A DNA stretch of 27,817 bases, from positions 1 through 27,817 of the forward strand of contig DBHI01000005.1 in the NCBI GenBank assembly GCA_002296125.1, given 5' to 3'. The translations under genes and the position numbers were made by a program. Below the pieces are notes generated by a model. It was not told the DNA's origin. It did not search any database and saw only the letters and a list, made by a program, of their open reading frames with translations. This DNA is from Anaerolineales bacterium UBA832 (GTDB lineage: Bacteria > Chloroflexota > Anaerolineae > Anaerolineales > UBA11657). Position 1 is the first letter of the stretch. Every line of letters starts with the position of its first letter. Shown one piece after another: positions 17,474-26,111 of this stretch.

Positions 17474-17501
17474 ATTATAAACCATGTATTAATTTGAGCA
17501 A
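17474..17501 (-). promoter_or_regulatory. Candidate sigma-70 promoter for dsbA-like gene and icd-sdh
   Basis: On the minus strand a perfect TATAAT (17474-17479) lies 16 bases after TTGCTC (17496-17501). Transcription would start near 17467, leaving a short leader with GAGG at 17455-17458 before the ATG at 17443. The -10 box is convincing and the -35 box is weak. Confidence 0.4.
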
Positions 17502-17539
17502 GGGCAACTTTATATATTCTTGCACGAACCACCTATTTT

Positions 17540-19102
17540 TCACCAACTAATTATCCTATATAGAGACTCATCTGTATGACTAAACGAATCGTATAACCAA
17601 GGTCCAGTATCAACATAAATATCTTTGTCCTGACTAATATGCTTCATCCAAACATCATAATTTCTAGGATGAACAAAAATGGCTCCACCTGTACTAGGAA
17701 AAATGCTAGCTTGAGACAACAAAGTTAGTCCATTTATTAAATTAGGTTCTGCTCCCACCAAAAACTCAGCATAACGACTTCTGTGCCATACATCCGGATC
17801 AACCCATACTTGCGTATGCTCCTGATTAGGTAAAGCCCACAAATTGTTACCGATCCATCCTCTTATCAATCTGTTGTTAATATCCAGAGCCAATAATGTT
17901 TCATCACCATGATAAGCCCTATACACATAAGGTTCATTCAAAAACTCATCAAATAAAAAATCACGAATCGAAATAGTTAATGATCCCAGTAACAATCCTG
18001 ATGCTATCATGATTGACAACAATTTGCCAAAATAGTGTTTTAATAAATCAACAATAGCTACACACCCCAGTGCTGGAACAGCAAAAATTATAGGTAAAAT
18101 GCCAACTGAACGTAAAAAATGTGGAGCACTTTTAGACAATAAAGTTGGCAACAAAAAAATCGTTATCCAAAACACTACAAGAACCCCTCGCATTTTATCA
18201 TTCTTATTAAATAACCTAGCAATACCAAAAACAAAAGGAACGACCATAAACAAATCAAATACTGGCCGACCAGGGATATTATGTAGAGGATTATAATCAC
18301 CTCTAATAAAAAACATCCTTCCAACTAATACAAGCTGTGTAAACAAAGTCTTCAACATTTCATAATATGTTTGACCTTCATAAAACACAGATAAACTTCT
18401 TGGACGACCAAATGATTGTTCTACTAATTGAATACGAGAGATAAACATTGGTGATGATATAAGAAGCATTAACAATATCATTAGCAATACGCCTCTCCTA
18501 TTTCTTAAGAATTTGTCACGTGACCACAGATATGTTCCAAAAAGTACGAATACAATAGTTGGTATCACAAACAGATTGATCGGATAAGTGTAATAACTCA
18601 CACCTATCCAAAACCCTGATAATAACCAAATACTAGTCTTATTAATACGCCATGCACATAAAGCACAATAAAATGCTATGCCAGCAACCAAACCAAATAG
18701 TACTGATCTTGTAGCATATCTTCCCAGATACATAGTCCATACAGTACAAGCACATAATAAAGAAGCTATCATACCGACTTTTACTCCATATAACTCTTTA
18801 GATATCAAATACACTATGAAAACTAAAAGCAGGCTGCATGTAACAAATGGAAGGCGCAATGCTCCCGGTGTATTACCGAAAATTGAGATTGATAAACTAG
18901 CAAGATAGAAATGCAATGGTTCTCTTCCGTCGTCAAAAGAAAGGAGTTCAGGATATTTACCATCCAATATTTGAATGGCTGTCAAACCATTCAGTGCTTC
19001 ATCATAATTGACAGCTGAAGGAATACTGGATATTTGATAAAACCTCAAACAGGCTCCTAAACCAATAATGCAAGTTAGTAGAAAGGTGCGATTAAAGAAC
19101 AT
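17540..19102 (-). CDS. Polytopic membrane glycosyltransferase, GT39/GT83 (PMT/ArnT-like)
   Basis: This 520-aa integral membrane protein belongs to the GT-C class, which uses polyprenyl-phosphate sugars as donors. The first extracytoplasmic loop holds the two acidic motifs of the family, NYDEALNG (Asp34-Glu35) and SFDDGREPLHFY (55-66). About ten hydrophobic helices follow up to residue 365, then a soluble C-terminal segment of about 150 residues. Both donor and acceptor are unknown. Protein O-mannosylation or modification of a surface polymer is possible. The Thr/Pro-rich exported proteins encoded elsewhere in the window are conceivable acceptors, but that is speculation. The ATG has no Shine-Dalgarno sequence. 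It lies 52 bp downstream of a GT4 glycosyltransferase gene, suggesting a shared glycan pathway. Confidence 0.85.
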   Translation of the reverse strand: MFFNRTFLLTCIIGLGACLRFYQISSIPSAVNYDEALNGLTAIQILDGKYPELLSFDDGREPLHFYLASLSISIFGNTPGALRLPFVTCSLLLVFIVYLISKELYGVKVGMIASLLCACTVWTMYLGRYATRSVLFGLVAGIAFYCALCAWRINKTSIWLLSGFWIGVSYYTYPINLFVIPTIVFVLFGTYLWSRDKFLRNRRGVLLMILLMLLISSPMFISRIQLVEQSFGRPRSLSVFYEGQTYYEMLKTLFTQLVLVGRMFFIRGDYNPLHNIPGRPVFDLFMVVPFVFGIARLFNKNDKMRGVLVVFWITIFLLPTLLSKSAPHFLRSVGILPIIFAVPALGCVAIVDLLKHYFGKLLSIMIASGLLLGSLTISIRDFLFDEFLNEPYVYRAYHGDETLLALDINNRLIRGWIGNNLWALPNQEHTQVWVDPDVWHRSRYAEFLVGAEPNLINGLTLLSQASIFPSTGGAIFVHPRNYDVWMKHISQDKDIYVDTGPWLYDSFSHTDESLYRIISW

Positions 19103-19154
19103 AAAAAAAACACTAGAATGAAAATTCTGTCATTTAACAAACCATAATAGCAAA

Positions 19155-20351
19155 TTATATAACCTTAATTTTATGAACAAATTCCAAAATATTATTTGCT
19201 CTATTGTTCCAAGTATATTTCCTAGATATTAAAAAAGCATTTTCCACTAATTCTTTCGACAATTTTGAATCAACCTGCAATAATCTGATAGCTTTAGCTA
19301 ATGAGTGTGGATCATCTGGATTAAACAACAAAGCTGTTTCTTGATCTACAACCACTTCTCTTAGAGAAGGTAAATCTGCGGCAACAATAGGACGCTTAGA
19401 AGCCATATACTCAAATAATTTAATGGGAGAAGTATAATACTTTGATATATCATATCTACCACTGTTTGGAACTACCAAAACATCTGCAGCACTCATATAT
19501 GTTGCTACTTTATAATAAGGAACATATCCTTGAATATGAACATTACGAGCATCTAATTTGTCCACTAACATTTCAATACGAGGAAGCTCTTCAGGAGTTC
19601 CACCAATTAACCAAACATCTACATCTTCCGACATTAATGTAGCCGCCTCAATTAATGTATCTACACCTTTCCAACGATACATATGTCCAACATACATAAT
19701 TAAAAAAACACTTGATTCTATTTCTAGAATATCCCTAGCTTTCTGTTTAGAACAAATATCAAAATCCTCTAAATCTACCGCATCAGGTATTACAGCTACT
19801 CGCCTCGGTTCAAAACCTAACTTAATGTAACGATCTGAAAGAGTATTAGTCAATACTGATATACCATTCAAATAATTTGACAATAATTTGGCTATTAGCA
19901 CACCAATCACACTACTTGGGAAATAATGTGCTTCATACAATACAATAGCTGCTCTATGCTTACCTACTATCACAAGCAACATAGCAGTCAAACTATCACG
20001 AGTGTAATATACATCTACTTTCTCCCTAAATATAACTGTCAACAGCGATATATGATAAGTTATGGTCTGAATATAAAAAACCAACTTATAAGCAAATAAT
20101 TTACCAAAAGGAATAGCAGGTACAAATCTAAATAAATCTAATGAAAAGATAGCTTCTATAGAGATTTCACGAGTTAGATTGTAATATGTTTTCATATCCT
20201 CTATTGCATTTAACCATGGTCTATTGGTACGCCGAGCATGCACAATTTTTATATCTACTTTGTCACTCATTGCAGCGCATGTTTTCAAAATCTGAATAAC
20301 ATGTGCCTTTTCTCCTGGCAAACGTGAATTTGTTAAATAAAGGATTTTCAT
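19155..20351 (-). CDS. Glycosyltransferase family 4
   Basis: This 398-aa cytoplasmic, probably membrane-associated, GT-B transferase uses an activated sugar donor. The N-terminal MKILYLTNSRLPGEKAHV has the glycine loop of GT4 enzymes. The donor-binding domain has VGHMYRWKGVDTLIEA, and SPIKLFEYMASKRPIVAAD carries the conserved E-x7-E-type region that binds the nucleotide sugar. It ends normally with a helix returning to the N-domain. Acceptor and sugar are unknown. The gene is between moaA and the membrane glycosyltransferase, all on the minus strand. Together with that gene and the GT2 gene at 24218 it suggests surface glycan assembly. Confidence 0.87.
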   Translation of the reverse strand: MKILYLTNSRLPGEKAHVIQILKTCAAMSDKVDIKIVHARRTNRPWLNAIEDMKTYYNLTREISIEAIFSLDLFRFVPAIPFGKLFAYKLVFYIQTITYHISLLTVIFREKVDVYYTRDSLTAMLLVIVGKHRAAIVLYEAHYFPSSVIGVLIAKLLSNYLNGISVLTNTLSDRYIKLGFEPRRVAVIPDAVDLEDFDICSKQKARDILEIESSVFLIMYVGHMYRWKGVDTLIEAATLMSEDVDVWLIGGTPEELPRIEMLVDKLDARNVHIQGYVPYYKVATYMSAADVLVVPNSGRYDISKYYTSPIKLFEYMASKRPIVAADLPSLREVVVDQETALLFNPDDPHSLAKAIRLLQVDSKLSKELVENAFLISRKYTWNNRANNILEFVHKIKVI

Positions 20352-20392
20352 ATTTTAAGAAATAAATTTATATATAGTTTTACTTCAGTATT

Positions 20393-21415
20393 CTATCCAC
20401 CAATATAAGACATTTCTATACGATCCAAATCATGAGATTTTATATTACGCAATTCAGAATAACGATCATTACGCATTTTCCAAATTGATGCAATACAGTC
20501 AGCTATATCTTGGTCAGTAGCCTGGTTTCTCAAAAGAGAGCTAATATCATGTCCTGAGGACGCAAAAAGACAAGTAAACAATTCTCCTTTAGCAGACAAC
20601 CTTAACCTACTACAATTCCCACAAAAAGGTTGGGTTACTGAAGAAATCACCCCTATTTCACCACTACCATCTAAATATTTCCAACGCTTTGCAACTTCCC
20701 CAGCATAATTTGGTTGAACAGGTTCTAAGGGAGCCTGATCACCTATAAGGCTAATGATTTCTGCTGAAGATACTACTTCATCCAATTTCCATCCATTAGT
20801 GTCACCAACATCCATGTACTCAATGAATCTCACAATATGTCCTTTATCCTTAAAATATAAAGCCATAGGAACTACACTAGATAAATTGACACTACGCATC
20901 ACTACCATATTGATCTTAATGGGACTAAAACCAACGGATGATGCATTTGATATTCCTTTTAACACATTCTCTACAGAAAAATTCACGTCATTTAACTTAT
21001 TGAATGTTTCATCATCTAAAGAATCCAAACTCACTGTTATGCGTTTCAATCCCGATTCCATCAGACTTTGCGATTTATCTTTTGTCAGAAAGGCTCCATT
21101 AGTAGTCAAAGTTAAATCAAGATCACTATTTTTAGCCAGCATTGAAATTAATACATCAACATCATTACGAAGCAAAGGTTCTCCACCAGTGATACGAACC
21201 TTAGTAACACCAAAATTCATCATAATTGATACTAGACGAACTATTTCTTCATAGGTCAACAAATCACTCTTTGCAAGGTATTGATAACCTGCACCAAAAA
21301 TCTCTTTAGGCATACAATAAACACAACGAAAGTTGCATTTATCAGTTATAGATATACGCAAATCACTTAACGGCCGAGAATATTGATCTAACAAAATCAA
21401 ACTGTCATTCTTCAT
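20393..21415 (-). CDS. moaA: GTP 3',8-cyclase, molybdenum cofactor synthesis
   Basis: MoaA is a radical-SAM enzyme that converts GTP to the cyclised intermediate later turned into cPMP by MoaC, the first step of molybdopterin synthesis. The radical-SAM cluster motif is CNFRCVYC (Cys27, 31, 34). The C-terminal second cluster has PFCGNC followed by a third Cys in ELFTCLF, and the protein ends in the essential Gly-Gly. Its 340 aa are normal. The leader between metF and moaA is 131 bp, the longest gap in the window, and no recognisable promoter or riboswitch could be confirmed there. No other mo genes are present. The molybdoenzyme gene msrP, 2.7 kb upstream on the same strand, is a likely consumer of the cofactor. 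Confidence 0.95.
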   Translation of the reverse strand: MKNDSLILLDQYSRPLSDLRISITDKCNFRCVYCMPKEIFGAGYQYLAKSDLLTYEEIVRLVSIMMNFGVTKVRITGGEPLLRNDVDVLISMLAKNSDLDLTLTTNGAFLTKDKSQSLMESGLKRITVSLDSLDDETFNKLNDVNFSVENVLKGISNASSVGFSPIKINMVVMRSVNLSSVVPMALYFKDKGHIVRFIEYMDVGDTNGWKLDEVVSSAEIISLIGDQAPLEPVQPNYAGEVAKRWKYLDGSGEIGVISSVTQPFCGNCSRLRLSAKGELFTCLFASSGHDISSLLRNQATDQDIADCIASIWKMRNDRYSELRNIKSHDLDRIEMSYIGG

Positions 21416-21546
21416 TCTTCAATGATACCATTACTTGAATAAGGTCTACCAACTACACCTATAATACAAAAACTTATGTTTACTATCCTTCAATACAACA
21501 TCAATTATATAAACAATCTTCCTGACATAACATTTAATATCCAAAA

Positions 21547-22422
21547 TTAGATCAATTGCCTGTCCAATTTAAGACTATCTAAAATTTTACTAACTGAATA
21601 ACTTCTGTTCAAAACATAGAAATGCACTCCACACACCCCATAATCCCATAATGACTCAACTTGCTTGATCGCATAATCTACCCCCATCGCTCTAGCACTC
21701 TTATCATCATTTTCATATTTGTTAAGTTTCGCCGCCAAGTTTGATGGAATTCTGGCTCCGCAAAGACTAGTAAACCTCCTAGTCTGTTTTGCACTTAGTA
21801 CCGGTAAAACACCCGGAATAATAGGCACTGTAATACCTTGTGATCTAGCTCTTTCAACAAACCTGTAAAAATCATCGTTATCATAGAACAACTGTGTTAT
21901 TAAAAACTCCGCTCCATTTTCTACTTTGAGTTTAGTGAAACTTAAATCATCTTCTATACTAATTGATTCGGGATGACATTCAGGATAACAAGCGGCCCCT
22001 ATACAGAATGGATAATTTTCATCAATAAATTTAATCAAATCTGACGCATGTTGAAAAGTAGAATTAATATTACTGTTGAGAAAACCATCTTTGGGAAAAT
22101 CACCACGTAAAGCAATTATATTGTCAATACCTGATTTGTCCCAACGCCTCAATATTGCATCCAATTCATCTGCCGAATGCCCAATGCAAGTTAAATGAGC
22201 CATTACTTCTAAATCATGTTCAGCTTTCGCTTGCATGATTAATTCTTCTGAAAATCTCCTTGTAGACCCTCCTGCACCATATGTAATAGAAACAAAATCA
22301 GGGGAATATGACTTAAGAGATTTTATCTTGTCAAGAACTCCAATCATCCCTGAAGTATCCTTAGGAGGAAAAAACTCAAATGAAATAGTACGTGTACCGG
22401 CTATAATATTATGAATTCTCAA
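21547..22422 (-). CDS. metF: 5,10-methylenetetrahydrofolate reductase
   Basis: This TIM-barrel flavoenzyme reduces methylene-THF to methyl-THF, the methyl donor for methionine synthesis. Motifs include ISFEFFPPKD, SITYGAGGSTR, AHLTCIGHS, IIALRGDFPKDG, IGAACYPECHPES and ITQLFYDNDDFYRF. The frame stays open for 15 more codons upstream to a TTG at 22467. A TTG at 22422 is preferred, because AAGG lies 9 bases before it and the resulting start (about 10 residues before ISFEFFPP) fits the family. That gives 291 aa. It lies between msrQ and moaA, all on the minus strand. The link to methionine sulfoxide repair is thematic (methionine supply and repair) rather than proven. Confidence 0.93.
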   Translation of the reverse strand: MRIHNIIAGTRTISFEFFPPKDTSGMIGVLDKIKSLKSYSPDFVSITYGAGGSTRRFSEELIMQAKAEHDLEVMAHLTCIGHSADELDAILRRWDKSGIDNIIALRGDFPKDGFLNSNINSTFQHASDLIKFIDENYPFCIGAACYPECHPESISIEDDLSFTKLKVENGAEFLITQLFYDNDDFYRFVERARSQGITVPIIPGVLPVLSAKQTRRFTSLCGARIPSNLAAKLNKYENDDKSARAMGVDYAIKQVESLWDYGVCGVHFYVLNRSYSVSKILDSLKLDRQLI

Positions 22423-22431
22423 AACAAAATT

Positions 22432-22435
22432 CCTT
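22432..22435 (-). promoter_or_regulatory. Shine-Dalgarno site supporting a TTG start of metF
   Basis: AAGG on the minus strand, 9 bases before TTG at 22422. No in-frame ATG exists before the conserved N-terminal motif, so the start must be a non-ATG codon, and this one has the best ribosome site. Confidence 0.55.
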
Positions 22436-22517
22436 ATACATTTTAGCTGCTGATATATACATATCAAATGTGCCAGTTTATTATATCCTTGGCCTGAATC
22501 AGATACAAACTCTTAGA

Positions 22518-23144
22518 TTACTTAGATCTCCACCTATGCTCAAGCACATGTAAAACACGAGTAACCAATGGCACTCTAAGCAACAACATCAATAGCACAA
22601 CTAATGCAAACAACAATGGTTGACGTATATCTGACTTTACTGCCCATATATAGTGTCCAACAGCCAAAATAACTGTCAAATAGATAATTTTGTGCAACCA
22701 CTTCCAATACTTACCTAGTATACGTATCCATTTACTACTAGAAGTAATAGCCAACGGCACAAGTGTCAAATAGGCTAACAGTCCCAATATAACGTATGGC
22801 TTTTTAAATACTGAATACCTTAACAAGTCTATATCGAATCCATAATCCAATCCTACAAAAACCATAAAATGAATGCTTGCATACAAAAAAGCATACAAGC
22901 CAATTGATCTTCTGTACTTAATCAACACGTTTAGGCCGAATATTTTTCGTAAAGGTGTGATGGATAACACTGCAACTAATAAAACTAACGCTGGTTTGCC
23001 AGTCCTTAACATAATATTTTGAATTGGGTTGGCAGTAAGATTATCAAACTGCAAATCCCATAACAATATAATTAAAGGCATTAATGCCAACACATGAAAT
23101 AAATACCTAACAAGCTTATCAGAGCTAAAATTTAATTTACTCAT
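22518..23144 (-). CDS. msrQ: Heme-binding membrane subunit of methionine sulfoxide reductase
   Basis: MsrQ (YedZ) is a membrane b-type cytochrome that takes electrons from the quinone pool or a flavin reductase and passes them to MsrP. The 208-aa protein has about six hydrophobic helices of the ferric-reductase-like fold. Candidate heme ligands His92, His151 and His164 lie in YASIHFMVF, WKWLHKIIY and AVGHYIWA and correspond to those of the E. coli protein. RRSIGLYAFLYA is the usual family signature. It starts 52 bp after msrP on the same strand, as in many genomes. SdhA/B in the same run would feed the same quinone pool. Confidence 0.93.
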   Translation of the reverse strand: MSKLNFSSDKLVRYLFHVLALMPLIILLWDLQFDNLTANPIQNIMLRTGKPALVLLVAVLSITPLRKIFGLNVLIKYRRSIGLYAFLYASIHFMVFVGLDYGFDIDLLRYSVFKKPYVILGLLAYLTLVPLAITSSSKWIRILGKYWKWLHKIIYLTVILAVGHYIWAVKSDIRQPLLFALVVLLMLLLRVPLVTRVLHVLEHRWRSK

Positions 23145-23196
23145 TTAGATAACGGTTAAAAATAATACCTCGCTCAAAAGTTTATCTTATACCAAA

Positions 23197-24132
23197 CTAA
23201 AAATTTGTTGTCATGTCCAAATTAGCATATAAATCTGCTACCTCTTCTTCATATCCATTAAACATTAGAGTATTTCTACGTTGCAATTCGCCAATCCGTC
23301 TTTCAGTTCTTTGAGACCATCTTGGGTGATTTACTTTAGGATTAACATTAGCATAAAATCCGTACTCCCTAGGTGCAGCCTTCATCCACAATGACTCAGG
23401 TTGTTTTGCCACCAAATCTATGCGCACTATACTTTTAATTGACTTAAATCCATATTTCCATGGCACGACCAATCTTAACGGAGCACCATTCTGTGGCAAT
23501 AATTGTTTTCCATAAATACCAGTTGCTATAAGAGTTAAATCATTTACTGCCTCATCTATTCTTAACCCTTCGACATAAGGCCATTCATACCAATTGCTTT
23601 TTTGACCTGGCATCTGATTTGGATCATATAAGGTCTCAAATCTAACGTAGCGTGCATCCATTGTTGGTTCAACTAAATCTAACAACTTCCTAAGTGGGAA
23701 ACCCTGCCAAGGAATAACCATTGACCATCCTTCAACACATCTCAAGCGATATATTCTCTCTTCTTGATCAAAAATTTTGATCAAATCATCTACATCAAAG
23801 GTGCGTGGGTTTTTAACCAAACCTCCAACCCGAATTGTCCATGGTGATATCACCAAATCCTGTGATAAAATAGATACTCGTTCCTTATCAGTAGTAAATT
23901 CATAAAAATTATTATAATTAGTGATCGATTCATAAGTAGTCAATTTGTCTGGCAGAGAATCAATACTATTCGATACATTATCAATCTGAGATTGAGTATT
24001 TGTTGTAATATCACTATCAGAACAACTTGAAGCTAACACAGTTCCCAACATTAATTTAGTCGTATTTGTTATAAACTTACGTCTTGACAAATATGTGTAT
24101 TCAGAAGTTATTTCAGAGGATCTTATTTTCAT
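23197..24132 (-). CDS. msrP: Molybdopterin methionine sulfoxide reductase catalytic subunit, Tat-exported
   Basis: MsrP (YedY) is a sulfite-oxidase-fold molybdoenzyme that reduces methionine sulfoxide in exported proteins. Residues 14-36 form a twin-arginine signal (SRRKFI, then a hydrophobic stretch), ending in ASSC with Cys37. A lipid anchor is therefore possible, though the lipobox is imperfect. Cys132 in YRLRCVEGWSMV is the molybdenum ligand. ANVNPKVNHPRWSQ and the terminal LFNGYEEEVADLY are near-identical to E. coli MsrP. The 311-aa length is normal. It is divergent from a GT2 gene. The 85-bp shared gap contains two TATAAT boxes on the minus strand, neither with a well-spaced -35 box. 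Confidence 0.95.
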   Translation of the reverse strand: MKIRSSEITSEYTYLSRRKFITNTTKLMLGTVLASSCSDSDITTNTQSQIDNVSNSIDSLPDKLTTYESITNYNNFYEFTTDKERVSILSQDLVISPWTIRVGGLVKNPRTFDVDDLIKIFDQEERIYRLRCVEGWSMVIPWQGFPLRKLLDLVEPTMDARYVRFETLYDPNQMPGQKSNWYEWPYVEGLRIDEAVNDLTLIATGIYGKQLLPQNGAPLRLVVPWKYGFKSIKSIVRIDLVAKQPESLWMKAAPREYGFYANVNPKVNHPRWSQRTERRIGELQRRNTLMFNGYEEEVADLYANLDMTTNF

Positions 24133-24194
24133 AATAATCTATTATAATCTACCATAATTAGAATAGTACAAATTATATCTGCAAGTGTAATACC

Positions 24195-24215
24195 AGTTAT
24201 CACAAATAGTTATCA
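24195..24215. repeat. Direct repeat just upstream of the GT2 gene
   Basis: AGTTATCA occurs twice (24195-24202 and 24208-24215) with a 13-bp period, ending 2 bases before the ATG at 24218. It lies in the divergent msrP/GT2 gap and could be a regulator site or chance. The usual Shine-Dalgarno sequence is missing at this start. Confidence 0.35.
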
Positions 24216-24217
24216 GA

Positions 24218-25240
24218 ATGAATTCACCAATAGTATCAATTTTAATGCCAATATACAATGAAGCCAATACATTAATCCACACAATCAATAGCATACAATT
24301 ACAAAGCCTTACCGATTTTGAAGTAATTGCAATTAATGACGGGTCAGAAGACAATACTCAAACTATTCTAAAACAATTTTCTTCTACAGATAAACGTATA
24401 AAAAGCTCAGACTTACCAAGAGTAGGAATAATAAAAGCACTAAACCATGGACTCAAACAATGCAAAGGTAAGTATATTGCAAGAATGGATGCAGATGACT
24501 TAATGCATCCTAAAAGATTAGAAATGCAAGTAAACCACATGCAAAGCAATCCAGATATAAGCGTAACGAGTAGTTTAGTTGAATCTTTCCCAAATAAATC
24601 ATCTAATACTGGTTTCCAACGTTATGTTGATTGGGTTAATTCATTGACTACTGATGATTTAATAACAAATAACATGTTTGTAGAAAGCCCTTTGCCCCAC
24701 CCATCAACTATGCTCCGAACTAAAGAGTTAGTTCAATTAGAGGGTTATAAAGACAATGGGTGGGCTGAAGATTATGATCTGTGGCTCCGATACTTCAGTA
24801 ATGGCAAAAGAATGGACAAAATTCCATATACATTACTATCCTGGCGAGATCATCCAACTCGTACTAGTCGTACTGACTCCCGATACTCAGTAGAGAACTT
24901 TATAAGAGCAAAAGTTTATTATCTATCCAAACAAATACTAACTAATAGAGATTGTATTCTCATATGGGGTGCAGGCCAAATGGGAAAACGCATATCAAAA
25001 CATTTGCTAAGAAATGATATGCCTATCAATTGCTTTTTCGACATCAATCCCCATAAAATTGGAAAAACACTTCGTAATAAGCCCATATACAATGTAAACG
25101 ATTTACCCAAAACATTTATAAAATACAAACATCCAATTGTATTAGTTGCTGTAGCTTCAAACAATGCTCGATCATTAATTAGACGTCAGTTGAACACATG
25201 GGGATTCACCGAATCAATAGATTACTGGTGTGTAGCATAA
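24218..25240 (+). CDS. GT2 glycosyltransferase with C-terminal Rossmann-like domain
   Basis: Residues 1 to about 235 are a GT-A family 2 transferase. They contain VSILMPIYNEA, the nucleotide-binding INDGSEDN, the DXD-type metal site ARMDADDLMHP and the acidic catalytic segment WAEDYDLWLRY. The last 95 residues begin ILIWGAGQMGKRISKHL and continue with FFDINPHKIGK. This is a glycine-rich dinucleotide- or CoA-binding-like fold similar to the N-terminal part of PglD-type acyltransferases, here without an acyltransferase domain. Sugar and acceptor are unknown. No transmembrane helix is seen. The gene stands alone on the plus strand between divergent msrP and convergent rsmI. A Shine-Dalgarno sequence is not visible. 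Confidence 0.83.
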   Translation: MNSPIVSILMPIYNEANTLIHTINSIQLQSLTDFEVIAINDGSEDNTQTILKQFSSTDKRIKSSDLPRVGIIKALNHGLKQCKGKYIARMDADDLMHPKRLEMQVNHMQSNPDISVTSSLVESFPNKSSNTGFQRYVDWVNSLTTDDLITNNMFVESPLPHPSTMLRTKELVQLEGYKDNGWAEDYDLWLRYFSNGKRMDKIPYTLLSWRDHPTRTSRTDSRYSVENFIRAKVYYLSKQILTNRDCILIWGAGQMGKRISKHLLRNDMPINCFFDINPHKIGKTLRNKPIYNVNDLPKTFIKYKHPIVLVAVASNNARSLIRRQLNTWGFTESIDYWCVA

Positions 25241-25272
25241 TAAAACCTATCAACATATTTCTTATTAACAAA

Positions 25273-26094
25273 TTATTTGTCCAACTTAAGACCATAGACT
25301 TCTTGTCTAGTCCAACCACTCTTTTTGGCTATTTCCCTGGAAGCAGAAGACAATGTCTGACCTGTGTGAATAGCATTATTCAAATGTAATAGCACTCGAT
25401 CAGCCTGCCACTTCTCATGCTCTAAGGATATGTTACCACTTACAACCACAGTGCATTCTCCACGTATTAAACCTTGCTCAAAATGTGTGATAGCATCTAT
25501 AACATTTCCTCTATATATTTCTTCATGAATCTTTGTCATCTCACGCGCAATAACAATATGTCTGTCACCTAATTCACGATGCACATCTATAAGGCAATCT
25601 AACAGTCTGTGAGGAGATTCAAAAAATATTAATGTCCTCGTATCAGTAGCATTGTTATGTAATGTTCGTTTTCGATCTAAAGTTTTTCGAGGTAAAAAAC
25701 CCAAATAAACGAAAGCATCTGTCGGCAATCCTGATACCGCAACAGCAGCCAATACTGCAGAAGCTCCTGGGATACATACAACTTCATATCCTAATTCTAA
25801 TGATGCATGTACTATACGATATCCCGGATCTGAAATTGTTGGCATACCACTATCAGATACCAAGGCAACATCTCCCAAATGTAAACTTTCAAGTATTTTG
25901 TCAATCTTAGAAAATTTGTTGTGTTCAAAATAACTTGTAATCTTGGTCGTTATCTCAAAATGTGTTAGAAGCTTTTTTGTACGTCTAGTATCTTCCGCTG
26001 CAATCAAATCAACTTCTTTTAATACCCGTAGTGCCCTCAACGTGATATCTTCTAAATTTCCAATTGGAGTAGATACTATATAGAGTTTCCCCAT
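25273..26094 (-). CDS. rsmI: 16S rRNA (cytidine-1402 2'-O) methyltransferase
   Basis: RsmI methylates the ribose of C1402 in the 16S rRNA decoding centre, using SAM in a tetrapyrrole-methylase fold. Typical segments are LYIVSTPIGNLEDITLRA at the N-terminus, AAEDTRRTKKLL, SDSGMPTISDPG, the IPGASAVLAA loop, FLPRK, FFESPHRL and REMTKIHEE. The ATG at 26094 (273 aa) is preferred to a TTG ten codons upstream, because the family starts at this point and AGG lies 4 bases before. The TTG would also overlap the previous gene. The 17-bp gap to the upstream gene indicates an operon with the two exported-protein genes. Confidence 0.95.
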   Translation of the reverse strand: MGKLYIVSTPIGNLEDITLRALRVLKEVDLIAAEDTRRTKKLLTHFEITTKITSYFEHNKFSKIDKILESLHLGDVALVSDSGMPTISDPGYRIVHASLELGYEVVCIPGASAVLAAVAVSGLPTDAFVYLGFLPRKTLDRKRTLHNNATDTRTLIFFESPHRLLDCLIDVHRELGDRHIVIAREMTKIHEEIYRGNVIDAITHFEQGLIRGECTVVVSGNISLEHEKWQADRVLLHLNNAIHTGQTLSSASREIAKKSGWTRQEVYGLKLDK

Positions 26095-26111
26095 ACTACC
26101 TAAATAACTTG

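Noticed and set aside
19103..19128. Hairpin AGAAT/ATTCT followed by eight T on the minus strand between the two glycosyltransferase genes
   Set aside because: The stem is only five mostly A-T pairs, is separated from the T-run by four bases, and the T-run abuts the next ATG. It is too weak to call a terminator.
21416..21546. Long moaA leader as a possible molybdenum-cofactor riboswitch
   Set aside because: The region is AT-rich, and I could not find the conserved stems or GNRA-type features expected of that RNA.
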